NCBI RefSeq assembly: GCF_018882285.1
Contig: NZ_JACVOT010000001.1
Location: 1,185,916-1,249,915 of the forward strand
DNA length: 64,000 nt
DNA from: Polynucleobacter sp. AM-26B4
Lineage (GTDB): Bacteria; Pseudomonadota; Gammaproteobacteria; Burkholderiales; Burkholderiaceae
Direction: 5' to 3'
Part shown: positions 26,520-34,738 of the stretch, piece by piece
Numbering within the stretch: the stretch's first letter is position 1
Layout: each line of letters begins with the position of its first letter
Notes under the pieces: generated by a model
Told to the model about the DNA's origin: nothing
What the model saw: only the letters and a program-made list of their open reading frames with translations
Database searches by the model: none
Program-made: the position numbers and the translations under genes

Positions 26520-27446
26520 ATGAATCAATCACTGATTGAAGAAATAACATCCGGGCTAAAGTCAGTCACACCATCCATATCTCCTAAGTTCTTTTATGAT
26601 GATATTGGCTCACACCTGTTTGAGGCCATTACCTTTTTAGAAGAATACTATCCAACGCGAGTTGAAAAATCGATCATGAAGATGCATGAGTCTCAAATAG
26701 CATCTGCTGTTGGGACTTGTGATGTCTTATTAGATTTGGGTGCAGGAAATTGCGCTAAAGCCAGTGAGCTTTTTAATTCAATTAATCCAAAAGAATATCT
26801 TGCGCTGGATATTTCAAAAGACTTTTTAGAATTAGCAATTGTTGATTTAAAAAAGAGATTTCCTCATATACAGATGTCTGCGCAGGTTTGTGATTTGGCT
26901 CAGCCGCTAAGCTTTCCAGACTTGGCAGGTAAGAAGAAAACCTTCTTTTATCCTGGATCTTCTATCGGGAACTTCACCCCTGATCAAGTCAGTATTTTTT
27001 TTGAAAACATTGCCAGCATTTGTAATGGTTCAGGCGGATTTTTGATTGGCGTTGATTTGGTCAAAGACAGTGACGTTCTTCAAAGGGCCTATGATGATTC
27101 TCTTGGAATAACGGCAGCGTTTAATTTAAATGTTCTCAAGCACGTTAACCGCATCATTGGCAGTGATTTTGATGTTTTGGATTGGGAGCACTACGCTGTC
27201 TTCAATCAAGAGCAATCTCGCATTGAAATGCATCTTCGCGCTAAACGTGACCTAGTTGTGACGTGGCCATCGCATTCGCAATCGCAATCCATTAATTTCA
27301 AAGCTGGTGAGATGATTCACACAGAAAATAGTTATAAATACACTAAAGCTTCATTCTCTGATTTATTGATCAAAGCTGGATTTGATGATGTCCGGGTTTG
27401 GACGGATCCTCAAGAGTTGTTCATGGTTTGCTATGCCAAGGCTTGA
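26520..27446 (+). CDS. egtD: L-histidine N-alpha-methyltransferase EgtD
   Basis: A 308-residue SAM-dependent methyltransferase that trimethylates histidine to hercynine. The SAM motif is LLDLGAGNCAKASEL (about residues 70-84). EEYYPTRVEK, FFYPGSSIGNFTPDQ, TAAFNLNVLKHVNRI, RIEMHLRAKRD and ENSYKYTKASF are all features of EgtD. Hercynine is the acceptor for SenA or EgtB. It begins 3 nt after selD and is therefore in the same transcript. It ends convergent with senB, 25 nt away. Confidence 0.93.
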   Translation: MNQSLIEEITSGLKSVTPSISPKFFYDDIGSHLFEAITFLEEYYPTRVEKSIMKMHESQIASAVGTCDVLLDLGAGNCAKASELFNSINPKEYLALDISKDFLELAIVDLKKRFPHIQMSAQVCDLAQPLSFPDLAGKKKTFFYPGSSIGNFTPDQVSIFFENIASICNGSGGFLIGVDLVKDSDVLQRAYDDSLGITAAFNLNVLKHVNRIIGSDFDVLDWEHYAVFNQEQSRIEMHLRAKRDLVVTWPSHSQSQSINFKAGEMIHTENSYKYTKASFSDLLIKAGFDDVRVWTDPQELFMVCYAKA

Positions 27447-27471
27447 TCTTCCCCTGATCTCAACAAGCGGT

Positions 27472-28425
27472 TTATTTAATTAAACGATTCAGTAGCGCTT
27501 TGATTGAATTCAATTCAAATTCTGGCCGCACGTATTCTTTTCTTTTTTTGATGTGCTTTTCAAGAGATTGATAAAAGGCTGCATTCGATTCTGTCTTTTG
27601 CAGGATCTTGGCCAAAGCCTTCTCATCCCCAACTTGATAGTAGCCAGGATAGTCATCTCCGAGTAGGCCTCGGTTGCCAGGTATATCAGATGCAATGATA
27701 GGCACCCCAATGGCGATTGCCTCAGTTACCACATGTGCTCCACCCTCCATGAGGCTTGATATCACCATGAGATGGCTGCGGGAGAGTTGCTGTAATGTTT
27801 CAGAGTGACTTAGTTCGTCAAGCCACTGATAGTTCTTGAGTTCTTTGTTGAATGCCTTTGCCAGACTTTTCATCTCAGGGCTCATAGCTTTACCCATATG
27901 TATGACTTTTATCTTGCTCTCTGGCCCCAGGTACTTGAGACTCTTGGCAGTACAGAAAGGATCTTTTTCTGATCGCAGATGTCCGATCACGCTGATTAAA
28001 AAACTCTTCTTCAAAAGAGCTTTACGTTTAACTGGCTTAGTGGATTGATAAATGACGTGAGTTTTTGTTTGCAAATGCTTTGGAATCATCGCCAATGCTG
28101 CGGATTGCAAGATAACGATTGCGTCAGACATTTCCATTGATTTAATTACTTCAGCATGTGATGCCATGTCGCGATATAAATCAGTGCCAGTCAAAATTAA
28201 GATGATTGGCTGGTTTGGATATTTTTTTCGGAACTGAACAATTGATGCATGGCTTCTGTATGCATGAAGTGCAATCAATAAATCTGTGTCTTTACCCGTC
28301 CATTGATTAGATACTCGAACTTGGTGACTTAATTTTTTCAGAAAGCTCTGCCAGCGCAATGCTGTGATGCGGTTTCCGTGGAGGCTTCCTGCTGGGGCAG
28401 GGGTCACAATTTCTATATTGCTCAT
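27472..28425 (-). CDS. senB: SenB-type selenosugar synthase (glycosyltransferase family)
   Basis: A 317-residue GT-B-like glycosyltransferase, MSNIEIVTPAPAGSLHGNRI at the start, with LLIALHAYRSHASI, LILTGTDLYRD, VIGHLRSEKDP and the C-terminal nucleotide-sugar region GGAHVVTEAIAIGVPIIASD. This matches the TIGR04348-type glycosyltransferase that was shown to join selenophosphate to a UDP-sugar, giving a selenosugar. The gene is convergent with the senA-selD-egtD run, in contrast to one single-strand operon. An ordinary glycosyltransferase role is less likely given the neighbours. Confidence 0.85.
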   Translation of the reverse strand: MSNIEIVTPAPAGSLHGNRITALRWQSFLKKLSHQVRVSNQWTGKDTDLLIALHAYRSHASIVQFRKKYPNQPIILILTGTDLYRDMASHAEVIKSMEMSDAIVILQSAALAMIPKHLQTKTHVIYQSTKPVKRKALLKKSFLISVIGHLRSEKDPFCTAKSLKYLGPESKIKVIHMGKAMSPEMKSLAKAFNKELKNYQWLDELSHSETLQQLSRSHLMVISSLMEGGAHVVTEAIAIGVPIIASDIPGNRGLLGDDYPGYYQVGDEKALAKILQKTESNAAFYQSLEKHIKKRKEYVRPEFELNSIKALLNRLIK

Positions 28426-28585
28426 TTTGTCATTGTATAAGTCTTCTTGAGTTTAATTACGGCCATCTCGATAGCGGCTAAAAGAGCTTTAATTAAGTAC
28501 TTGATCGATGATTACCTTTTTAAGACATAATTCATCTTTGAGTACTTTTAACCAATAAATGAGCAATAACTAATAAGAGACACAC

Positions 28586-29188
28586 ATGAACACACTAGAT
28601 GCTATCCGCCAAAGAAGAGCGATCAAACACTTTGACCCAGCTCATCAATTCAGCAAAGAAGAAACCCAGCAATTAATCGAATTAGCGATGCAAGCCCCAT
28701 CTTCATTCAATATTCAACACTGGCGTTTGGTGAATGTCACTGACAAAGCTTTGAGAACTCAGTTACGCGCTGCTGCTCATGATCAAGCTCAAGTCACAGA
28801 TGCCTCATTACTGTTTGTGATTGCTGTGGATATCAAGGCATGGAGCAAAGATCCTGCCAGATATTGGGTCAATGCCCCTAAAGAGGCACAAGATATCTTG
28901 GTGCCATGGATCAATCCTTTCTACTCAGCTGATGAGCAGTTACAGCGTGATGAAGCCATGAGATCTGCTGGCATTTTGCTGCAAACCATGATGTTGGCCG
29001 CTAAAGGGATGGGGTATGACTCTTGCCCAATGGTTGGCTTTGATTTTAAGAAAGTTGCTGAATTGATTCATTTGCCAAAAGACTTTGCATTGGCTGCGAT
29101 GTTGCCAATTGGTAAGGCCATAAAACCAGCCTGGCCAAAGCCTGGATTCATTCCACAATCAGAAATGATTGTTGAAAATCGTTTCTAA
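28586..29188 (+). CDS. Nitroreductase family protein
   Basis: A 200-residue flavin-dependent oxidoreductase of the nitroreductase family. The N-terminus MNTLDAIRQRRAIKHFDP provides the FMN-phosphate Arg residues, and MQAPSSFNIQHWRLVNV and MLPIGKAIKPAWPKPG are family segments. Physiological substrates of such enzymes are rarely known; quinones, nitroaromatics or flavin cofactors are possible. It is followed 21 nt later by a small membrane protein gene, perhaps on the same transcript. A link to the neighbouring sen cluster is not supported. Confidence 0.88.
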   Translation: MNTLDAIRQRRAIKHFDPAHQFSKEETQQLIELAMQAPSSFNIQHWRLVNVTDKALRTQLRAAAHDQAQVTDASLLFVIAVDIKAWSKDPARYWVNAPKEAQDILVPWINPFYSADEQLQRDEAMRSAGILLQTMMLAAKGMGYDSCPMVGFDFKKVAELIHLPKDFALAAMLPIGKAIKPAWPKPGFIPQSEMIVENRF

Positions 29189-29209
29189 TTCCTCTAATTA
29201 TATTAATAG

Positions 29210-29527
29210 ATGATGAACAAAAAGACTTTGCTGACTGGGCTTTGTCTTTTGATCTTCACATTCTTTGAATTAACGGTCGTCATTCTGGATGTTGGTTTGA
29301 TGGCTGTTGCTTTTGCGATCCCAGCCTTGATTGGTTATGTCCTCAAGCCACAGTTTGGAGATTTGGTTTATTTGCTGTTTCTAGCCGCTGGTATTGCAGG
29401 CGTGGCCGTGGTCTTTGTTTATCGCAAACAATCACAGGCTTACTTTAGAAGAACATTGGGTCAACGCTCAGAAGAGTTGATTGAAAAGCTGAGGCTGAGC
29501 CGATGGTTCAAGGATATCTCTCAATAA
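29210..29527 (+). CDS. Small membrane protein, function unknown
   Basis: A 105-residue protein with about three hydrophobic stretches (roughly residues 5-25, 28-46 and 53-70) and a basic, amphipathic C-terminus (YRKQSQAYFRRTLGQRSEELIEKLRLSRWF). I do not recognise the family. Two adjacent ATGs (29210, 29213) are possible starts. It follows the nitroreductase by 21 nt and precedes a phasin-like gene. Confidence 0.6.
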   Translation: MMNKKTLLTGLCLLIFTFFELTVVILDVGLMAVAFAIPALIGYVLKPQFGDLVYLLFLAAGIAGVAVVFVYRKQSQAYFRRTLGQRSEELIEKLRLSRWFKDISQ

Positions 29528-29594
29528 GTGACATTGTTGGCAAAACCCTCAATTAGGTATAGGATGAAAGATCAACTATCCATAGGAGGTCGCG

Positions 29595-30242
29595 ATGTCA
29601 GGACAACATGAATTCATGAAGTGGCAACAAGAGCGTGCCAAAGAACTTTTTTCTCTATCTCATCGACTGTTAGAGACTGCCAAAGAGCTTGGTGAACATC
29701 AAGTCACTGAAATCAAGGCCAGCATAGAGCATGCCAAGTCTTATGCCAAGCAAGCAGCTACCAATGATGTGGCCAAGCTAAAGGCTTTGCAGGAGCAGTT
29801 TTCTGAAGATGCCATGGCTCGCATGACTATCTATCAAAAGAAGATCAAAAGCCTTCTGAAATCCATGGAAGATGAGGCGGCCGATGAAGTTGAAAAACAT
29901 CTCAACAAAGCGCGCTCAGCCATGGAAGATTGGTTAAAAACTGCCAGTAAGAACTTGCCAGCAGGATCAGACAAGTTCACAGATATTGTGCGTGATGTGT
30001 CGGATGCTGGTCACAAGGTCTTAAAAGAAGGTCGGAAGATGGCAAAGCAGGCTGCAGAAGCTGCAGAACATGGTTTCGCTAATTTAGAAAAAATGGCTCA
30101 TGACGCTGGTAAAAAGTTATCGCCTTCTGCGGGTAAAAAACCAGCTGCTAAGAAGGCAGTTAAAACGGCGGCTAAAAAGGTCGTTAGAAAGACGGCCACA
30201 AAGACTGCTACAAAGACAGCAAGGAAGTCAGTAAAGTCTTGA
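29595..30242 (+). CDS. Phasin-like protein with histone H1-like C-terminal tail
   Basis: A 215-residue, almost wholly helical protein. Residues 1-110 resemble phasins: a soluble amphipathic coil with FMKWQQERAKELFSLSHRLL and KSYAKQAATNDVAKLKALQEQF. Residues about 176-215 are an Ala/Lys/Thr-rich tail (SAGKKPAAKKAVKTAAKKVV) like histone H1 or AlgP. In Ralstonia, PhaM couples a phasin-like domain with a PAKKA tail to tether storage granules to the nucleoid; the same job is possible here but unproven, and no pha genes are nearby. A strong AGGAGGTCGCG site precedes the ATG. Confidence 0.7.
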   Translation: MSGQHEFMKWQQERAKELFSLSHRLLETAKELGEHQVTEIKASIEHAKSYAKQAATNDVAKLKALQEQFSEDAMARMTIYQKKIKSLLKSMEDEAADEVEKHLNKARSAMEDWLKTASKNLPAGSDKFTDIVRDVSDAGHKVLKEGRKMAKQAAEAAEHGFANLEKMAHDAGKKLSPSAGKKPAAKKAVKTAAKKVVRKTATKTATKTARKSVKS

Positions 30243-30263
30243 TTTATCGGTGCACTAGATCTT

Positions 30264-30291
30264 AAAAAGCCATGCAGATGCATGGCTTTTT
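30264..30291 (+). terminator. Terminator after the phasin-like gene
   Basis: AAAAGCCATG pairs with CATGGCTTTT around a short loop and ends in a T-rich run. It closes the 28.6-30.2 kb gene group. Confidence 0.75.
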
Positions 30292-30359
30292 ATTTATCAA
30301 ATTCAAGGAATGCTCCTCTATAATTTGCGAATTAATCAGTTTCGATACAAAGGTTAACT

Positions 30360-31790
30360 ATGTTGCTTTGGTTAGTTGCAATTTATTTATTGGCATCAAT
30401 TGTGATTGGTCTCTTAAGTGCCAGAAAAGTACACAGTGCCAAGGACTACATCACGGCTGGACGTAACTTGCCTTTGCCCATGGTGCTTGCCATGGTCTTT
30501 GCCACCTGGTTTGGTGCTGAAACTGTTCTAGGCATTTCTGCCACCTTCTTAGAGAGTGGTTTTCGCGGATTAATCTCTGATCCTTTGGGCGCATCTATCT
30601 GCTTGGTTATTTTTGGTTTGATATTTGCCAGACCCCTTTACCGCATGAACTTGCTCACCCTGGGTGACTTTTTCAGAATCAGATACAACAAACAAACAGA
30701 AATGATTCTGTCGCTGTGCATTGTTATTTCTTATTTGGGCTGGGTCGCAGCACAGGTCACTGCTTTGGGGCTTGTATTCAATGTCCTCTCATACGATGTA
30801 TTGACTCAAACCCAAGGTATGTTGATTGGTGCGGCCGTGGTTTTGTTGTACACCTTATTCGGCGGCATGTGGTCTGTGGCCATCACCACCTTTGTGCAAA
30901 TGATTGTGATCGTGATTGGCTTACTGGCGGTTTCTTGGATGGCTGGAGACATGGCGGGTGGCTTTGATAAAGTGATCAGCAGTGCTGCAGCCGCAGGCAA
31001 GTTTGAGTTCTTGCCAAGGTTGGAGTGGGTCGACATGATTGCTTGGATTGCCGCATTGGTGACCATGGCTTTGGGCTCAATACCCCAGCAAGATGTGTTT
31101 GCCCGAGTTAACTCATCCAAAAGTGAGCGAGTGGCTATATGGGGAACCACACTGGGTGGTATCTCTTACTTCTTCTTCGCTGCTGTGCCATTGTTTTTGG
31201 CTTACTCAGCCACGATGATTGATCCTGATTTGGTCGCAAGATATCTTGGCAAAGATTCTCAGTTGATTTTGCCGATGTTCATTTTGGAAAAAATGCCATT
31301 CTTTATGCAAGTGGTTTTCTTTGGGGCATTGCTATCCGTGATCATGAGCACAGCCTCAGGAACTTTATTGGCTCCATCGGTGACTTTTTCAGAAAATATT
31401 CTGAAGTCAGTTGTGCCACACATGAGTGATAAACAATTTTTATGGGCCACCAAATTCACGGTCGCTTGCTTTGCGTGCATTGTGACGTTTTATGCGATTT
31501 ACACAGATGCATCGATTCACACCATGGTTGAGCATGCTTACCGCATCACTTTGGCTGGCGCTTTTGTGCCTTTGGCAGCCGGCTTGTTCTGGAAGAGAGC
31601 GAGCAATCTGGGCGCTGCTCTTGCTATCACCTTTGGTTTGGGTGTATGGTTACTATTAGAGTTCACAAACGCTGAATTACTGGTTGAGCCTCATTTATTG
31701 GGCTTGATAGCCAGTGCGTTTGGTATGTTGATTGGTGCTTATTTGGTGCCAAATAAACATGACTATGATCAAGTAAAAATGGGGCAGTGA
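30360..31790 (+). CDS. Sodium:solute symporter family protein
   Basis: A 476-residue transporter with about 13 hydrophobic segments, of the SSS (PutP-like) family. LSARKVHSAKDYITAGRNLP, FATWFGAETVLGISATFLE and LGSIPQQDVFARVNSSKS are characteristic of the LeuT-fold sodium sites and the TM1-TM2 region. The substrate (proline, pantothenate, organic acid or other) cannot be read from sequence. AAAGG precedes the ATG at 30360 and a TATAAT lies at 30319-30324 without a good -35. A small lipoprotein gene follows 20 nt later. Confidence 0.88.
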   Translation: MLLWLVAIYLLASIVIGLLSARKVHSAKDYITAGRNLPLPMVLAMVFATWFGAETVLGISATFLESGFRGLISDPLGASICLVIFGLIFARPLYRMNLLTLGDFFRIRYNKQTEMILSLCIVISYLGWVAAQVTALGLVFNVLSYDVLTQTQGMLIGAAVVLLYTLFGGMWSVAITTFVQMIVIVIGLLAVSWMAGDMAGGFDKVISSAAAAGKFEFLPRLEWVDMIAWIAALVTMALGSIPQQDVFARVNSSKSERVAIWGTTLGGISYFFFAAVPLFLAYSATMIDPDLVARYLGKDSQLILPMFILEKMPFFMQVVFFGALLSVIMSTASGTLLAPSVTFSENILKSVVPHMSDKQFLWATKFTVACFACIVTFYAIYTDASIHTMVEHAYRITLAGAFVPLAAGLFWKRASNLGAALAITFGLGVWLLLEFTNAELLVEPHLLGLIASAFGMLIGAYLVPNKHDYDQVKMGQ

Positions 31791-31810
31791 ATCACTGAAT
31801 GAGACGCTGA

Positions 31811-32113
31811 ATGAGAAAACTATTACTACTGAGTGCAATCTTCTTAACGGCCTGCCAATTAGGTCATAAGGAAGATGCGCCCAGGGTAATGGGTGACACT
31901 CATTGGACCTTAGAATTCACATTGCTCAAAAACAACAAGCCGACCGAAATCAAAACATATCAATTTGATTCGCGCATGGATTGCTTCAATACCATGTACA
32001 AAATGCAAGAGGCTGCTAAGAAGGTCCGCAATCAAACAGGCGCTGGTCTTTGCTACAAGTTATTTGCTGATGGCCAAGAGCGCACCAGCAATGATGTTCT
32101 ATCAAAACATTAA
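31811..32113 (+). CDS. Small putative lipoprotein
   Basis: A 100-residue protein with a lipoprotein signal (MRKLLLLSAIFLTAC, lipobox LTAC at residues 12-15). The mature part is polar and contains two further Cys residues (in MDCFNTMY and GLCYKLF) that could form a disulfide. I do not recognise the family. It follows the symporter by 20 nt and is probably cotranscribed. It ends convergent with the lipocalin gene. Confidence 0.65.
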   Translation: MRKLLLLSAIFLTACQLGHKEDAPRVMGDTHWTLEFTLLKNNKPTEIKTYQFDSRMDCFNTMYKMQEAAKKVRNQTGAGLCYKLFADGQERTSNDVLSKH

Positions 32114-32131
32114 AAACGCATTCAGAAGTCT

Positions 32132-32680
32132 TTAAAGGCTATTACTTGGCTTGATCAAATCTTTGCGTTGATAGCCTAATTTTTCAGCTTTGACCAAAAG
32201 CGCTTCTTCTTGCTTTGGATCCAGTTGTTTTTGTCTGGCCAAAATCCAAAAATACTTGCCTGCTGGTTCACCAATCAACACCCAAGAGTAGTCTTCTGCC
32301 AAATCGATCACCCAGTAATCCCCATAAAAAGGTCTGAAGAAAGACACTTTGAGTTGAGAGTTATTGGAGCCTGGAACCACTTTAGCAATACCGTTAGCGA
32401 CCTTGGGACCGTCCTTTTTAAGGCAGGTATTAAGAACGCTGATATTGCCGTCATCTCTGATGGCGTATTGAGCTGAGACGGTCACGCAGTCTGTGCCCTC
32501 GAACCAATTGGGTAGACGGTAGATTTCATACCAGGTGCCAAGGTAGCGATTCAAGTCAACGGAGCTGACGCTTTTTAAAGGGCTGCTTGATTGACGGTAA
32601 ACCGCCTGATTGGCGCAAGCGCTTAAAATGAAAACGCTCGTGATTGAAATAAAGAAAATATAAATGTATTTACGCATCAT
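32132..32680 (-). CDS. Lipocalin family lipoprotein (Blc-like)
   Basis: About 182 residues with a lipoprotein signal (MMRKYIYIFFISITSVFILS, then AC). The lipocalin G-x-W motif is in YLGTWYEIYRLPNWFEG, followed by VSAQYAIRDDGNISVLNTC and the strand pair YGDYWVIDLAEDYSWVLIGE. Bacterial Blc proteins are outer-membrane lipoproteins that bind fatty acids or lysophospholipids under envelope stress. An in-frame start at 32707 would place nine unlikely residues before the lipobox signal, so 32680 is chosen. It is divergent from the cytochrome b gene. Confidence 0.85.
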   Translation of the reverse strand: MMRKYIYIFFISITSVFILSACANQAVYRQSSSPLKSVSSVDLNRYLGTWYEIYRLPNWFEGTDCVTVSAQYAIRDDGNISVLNTCLKKDGPKVANGIAKVVPGSNNSQLKVSFFRPFYGDYWVIDLAEDYSWVLIGEPAGKYFWILARQKQLDPKQEEALLVKAEKLGYQRKDLIKPSNSL

Positions 32681-32707
32681 CACATCGTAAACTAAATTGA
32701 TACACAT

Positions 32708-33352
32708 ATGAAAATTCGTATTTGGGATCTACCTCTGAGATTATTTCACTGGCTGTTGGTCATGGCAGTGATCGGCAGTTTTGTGTCTGTCAAATTAGGT
32801 GGTAATGCCATGATTTGGCACGGTCGTTTTGGGTATCTTGTTTTAGCCTTGATTGCTTTCAGACTCGTTTGGGGTTTTGTGGGCACGCATTATGCGCGCT
32901 TTGCACAATTTATCAAGTCTCCTAAAGCCATCTTAGCCTATCTTAAGAATCCATCTGAAACCCCTGGACACAGCCCAATGGGTGCAATTTCTGTTCTTGT
33001 ATTACTTGGTTTATTTTTGGCGCAAGCCTTGGCAGGCTTATTTGCAACAGATGACATTGCCTTTGATGGACCACTTGCTAAATATGTGGCTTCTGCGTGG
33101 GTAGAGCTTTTGACTTCATTTCATCGTTGGAATGAATGGGTGCTGCTTGCATTGGTGGCAACACACATTGGAGCAATTCTGTATTACAAATATGCCAAGA
33201 GAATCAATCTGACTTCTGCGATGATCACGGGTGATAAGGAATTGGCAGATGCTGCTAAGGAGCCTTTGATTCAGGACGACTCAAAGGTGAGACTCAAAGC
33301 GATGGCCATAATGATTACCATCGCTTTGATCATGTATTACTTCTTACGATAG
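32708..33352 (+). CDS. Cytochrome b561-type membrane protein
   Basis: A 214-residue protein with about four transmembrane helices, of the b-type cytochrome family seen as hydrogenase or prokaryotic b561 cytochromes. Candidate heme His residues are in LRLFHWLLVM, IWHGRFGYL, SFHRWNEW and ALVATHIGAILYY. It may pass electrons between quinol and a soluble cytochrome c. The gene is convergent with the cytochrome c' gene and their 3' ends overlap by 16 nt, a pairing seen in other betaproteobacteria. Confidence 0.85.
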   Translation: MKIRIWDLPLRLFHWLLVMAVIGSFVSVKLGGNAMIWHGRFGYLVLALIAFRLVWGFVGTHYARFAQFIKSPKAILAYLKNPSETPGHSPMGAISVLVLLGLFLAQALAGLFATDDIAFDGPLAKYVASAWVELLTSFHRWNEWVLLALVATHIGAILYYKYAKRINLTSAMITGDKELADAAKEPLIQDDSKVRLKAMAIMITIALIMYYFLR

Positions 33353-33783
33353 TTATCGTGACAGGCTTTGCAAGATTTACCTGCTTCACCAAATGCCTTT
33401 TTAATCGTTTCTAGATCGCCAGCCTTAGCTGCTGTGTTTAATTCAGCCACAGCTTTTTGCATTTTCTCGCTACCAGCTTTGAACTTATCCATTTCTTTCC
33501 AGATTTCAGGCAATGATTTACCGCCTTCTGTCCCTGGACCAAATGCTTGCCATGGAAGGTGAGCCAAGCTGGCAACCACTGCAGCGTTTGCAGCAACTTC
33601 ATTTTTATCAAATGGCTTTTCACCTTTAACAACAGCACCAATTCTGGAGAAATGGTTACCCATCACCACAAAGGTTGCTGCGCGATATTTGATGGCATCT
33701 TCAGTTTTGGCAAATTGAGCATGAGCCATGCCGGGCGCTAATAGTGAAAGCAATACACCTGCTACTAAGATCGGTTGTTTCAT
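33337..33783 (-). CDS. Cytochrome c'
   Basis: A 148-residue periplasmic four-helix cytochrome. Signal peptide MKQPILVAGVLLSLLAPGMA (cleavage AHA-QF), then RAATFVVMGNHFSRIGAVVKG and the C-terminal heme attachment site CKACHDNYRKK. Cytochromes c' bind NO and may protect against nitrosative stress. An ATG at 33783 with AGGAGATATCC upstream is clearly the start. Its 3' end overlaps the cytochrome b gene; its 5' side is 17 nt from the protease gene, which reads the same way. Confidence 0.92.
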   Translation of the reverse strand: MKQPILVAGVLLSLLAPGMAHAQFAKTEDAIKYRAATFVVMGNHFSRIGAVVKGEKPFDKNEVAANAAVVASLAHLPWQAFGPGTEGGKSLPEIWKEMDKFKAGSEKMQKAVAELNTAAKAGDLETIKKAFGEAGKSCKACHDNYRKK

Positions 33784-33800
33784 GGATATCTCCTGAGTTA

Positions 33801-34466
33801 TTAAAAAATGAAACGAAGTGGAACAAGTAAAGCATCTAAGAGCCAGTAAGTTGCAGACATCACTGGCCGCATCCAAAGGGTGCTGATCACACCGGTGACC
33901 ACCAAACCTAAAACAATGTAAAAGCCCCAAGGTTCAACTCTTGAGACCATCGCAGCCTGTTTCCAAGGTAACACGCCTACCAAGATACGTCCACCATCTA
34001 AGGGTGGAAGAGGGAATAAATTAAAGGCAAACATCACCACGTTGACCAATACACCTGCTTGACACATTTCTAGGAAGAAACGCTCGGTGAGTGATACCTT
34101 GACCAAGAGCAAATATATGATGGCCCAAAAAATGGCCTGAATCAAATTCGATCCTGGGCCTGCCAGAGCCACCCAAATCATATCTTTCTTAGGATGTCTT
34201 AAATTACCAAAGCGAACTGGGACTGGTTTGGCGTAACCAAATAAAAAAGTTCCTGCCGTAGCAAAGTACAGCAATAGCGGCACAGCGATCGTGCCCATTG
34301 GATCAATGTGCTTGATGGGGTTGAGTGTGACCCTACCTAAAGCGTAGGCTGTGTTGTCGCCAAATTTCTTGGCCGCATAACCGTGTGCCGCTTCATGCAA
34401 GGTAATCGCAAAAATAACTGGGATCGCATAAATGGCGACTGTCTGAATGATGTTTGCGATATCCAT
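33801..34466 (-). CDS. Site-2 protease family (M50) membrane protein
   Basis: A 221-residue membrane metalloprotease of the compact S2P type with about six hydrophobic segments. The zinc motif HEAAHGYAAKKFGD (HExxH, about residues 23-36) and the third ligand in FNLFPLPPLDGGRILVG are both intact. It should cleave membrane-embedded substrates, which are not known. Its start codon overlaps the copZ stop by one base (TAATG), so the two genes are translationally coupled. There is no PDZ domain, unlike RseP. Confidence 0.9.
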   Translation of the reverse strand: MDIANIIQTVAIYAIPVIFAITLHEAAHGYAAKKFGDNTAYALGRVTLNPIKHIDPMGTIAVPLLLYFATAGTFLFGYAKPVPVRFGNLRHPKKDMIWVALAGPGSNLIQAIFWAIIYLLLVKVSLTERFFLEMCQAGVLVNVVMFAFNLFPLPPLDGGRILVGVLPWKQAAMVSRVEPWGFYIVLGLVVTGVISTLWMRPVMSATYWLLDALLVPLRFIF

Positions 34467-34669
34467 TATGCGACCGCCACAATGTCGTAACCAGCATCAA
34501 CAATGGCCTCGCTCAAAGTTTCACGCTCGAGGCTGCTTGTCACTGCTACTGTTTGTTTAGGAATGTCTGTATCAACCGTTGCTTGGGGGTCGAGTTCAGT
34601 AATGGCTTTTGTGATGGCCTGGGTGCAATGACCACAGTTCATGCCTTTAACGGTAAAAATGAATGTCAT
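34466..34669 (-). CDS. copZ: Copper chaperone (HMA domain, CopZ-like)
   Basis: A 67-residue single heavy-metal-associated domain: the Cu(I) site GMNCGHCTQAI (about residues 9-19) and the ferredoxin-like pattern VDTDIPKQTVAVTSS and VDAGYDIVAVA. It would carry cytosolic Cu(I) to the divergent CopA pump. The stop overlaps the protease start. No Shine-Dalgarno is obvious just before its ATG. It shares a 69-bp divergent control region with copA. Confidence 0.88.
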   Translation of the reverse strand: MTFIFTVKGMNCGHCTQAITKAITELDPQATVDTDIPKQTVAVTSSLERETLSEAIVDAGYDIVAVA

Positions 34670-34691
34670 ATTTTTTGTAGTTTCCTAATAT

Positions 34692-34711
34692 AAGGAGGAC
34701 AATCTATGTGA
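34692..34711 (+). promoter_or_regulatory. SD-ATG-TGA start-stop element upstream of copA
   Basis: AAGGAGG at 34692-34698 is followed after 7 nt by ATG at 34706 and immediately TGA at 34709. The ATG is in frame with copA (33 nt before the ATG at 34739). It is therefore either a start-stop leader or a former copA start broken by a stop. A short dyad TCCTAAT/ATAAGGA overlaps it (34683-34696). Confidence 0.6.
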
Positions 34712-34738
34712 ATCTTAACTTATTCCATTATGGAGCTT

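Noticed and set aside
33337..33930. Longer cytochrome c' frame from 33930
   Set aside because: The ATG at 33783 has an ideal ribosome site and a normal signal peptide; the extra 49 residues overlap the protease gene.
34706..34711. TGA after the copA upstream ATG as a selenocysteine codon, given a nearby selD
   Set aside because: A Sec codon at position 2 has no precedent that I know, no SECIS-like hairpin is evident after it, and selA/selB/selC are not seen here. A start-stop or mutated start is simpler.
34670..34738. A CueR-type operator between copZ and copA
   Set aside because: Only a short imperfect dyad (TCCTAAT/ATAAGGA) is seen; the expected CTTCC/GGAAG arms and a 19-20 bp promoter spacer could not be shown.
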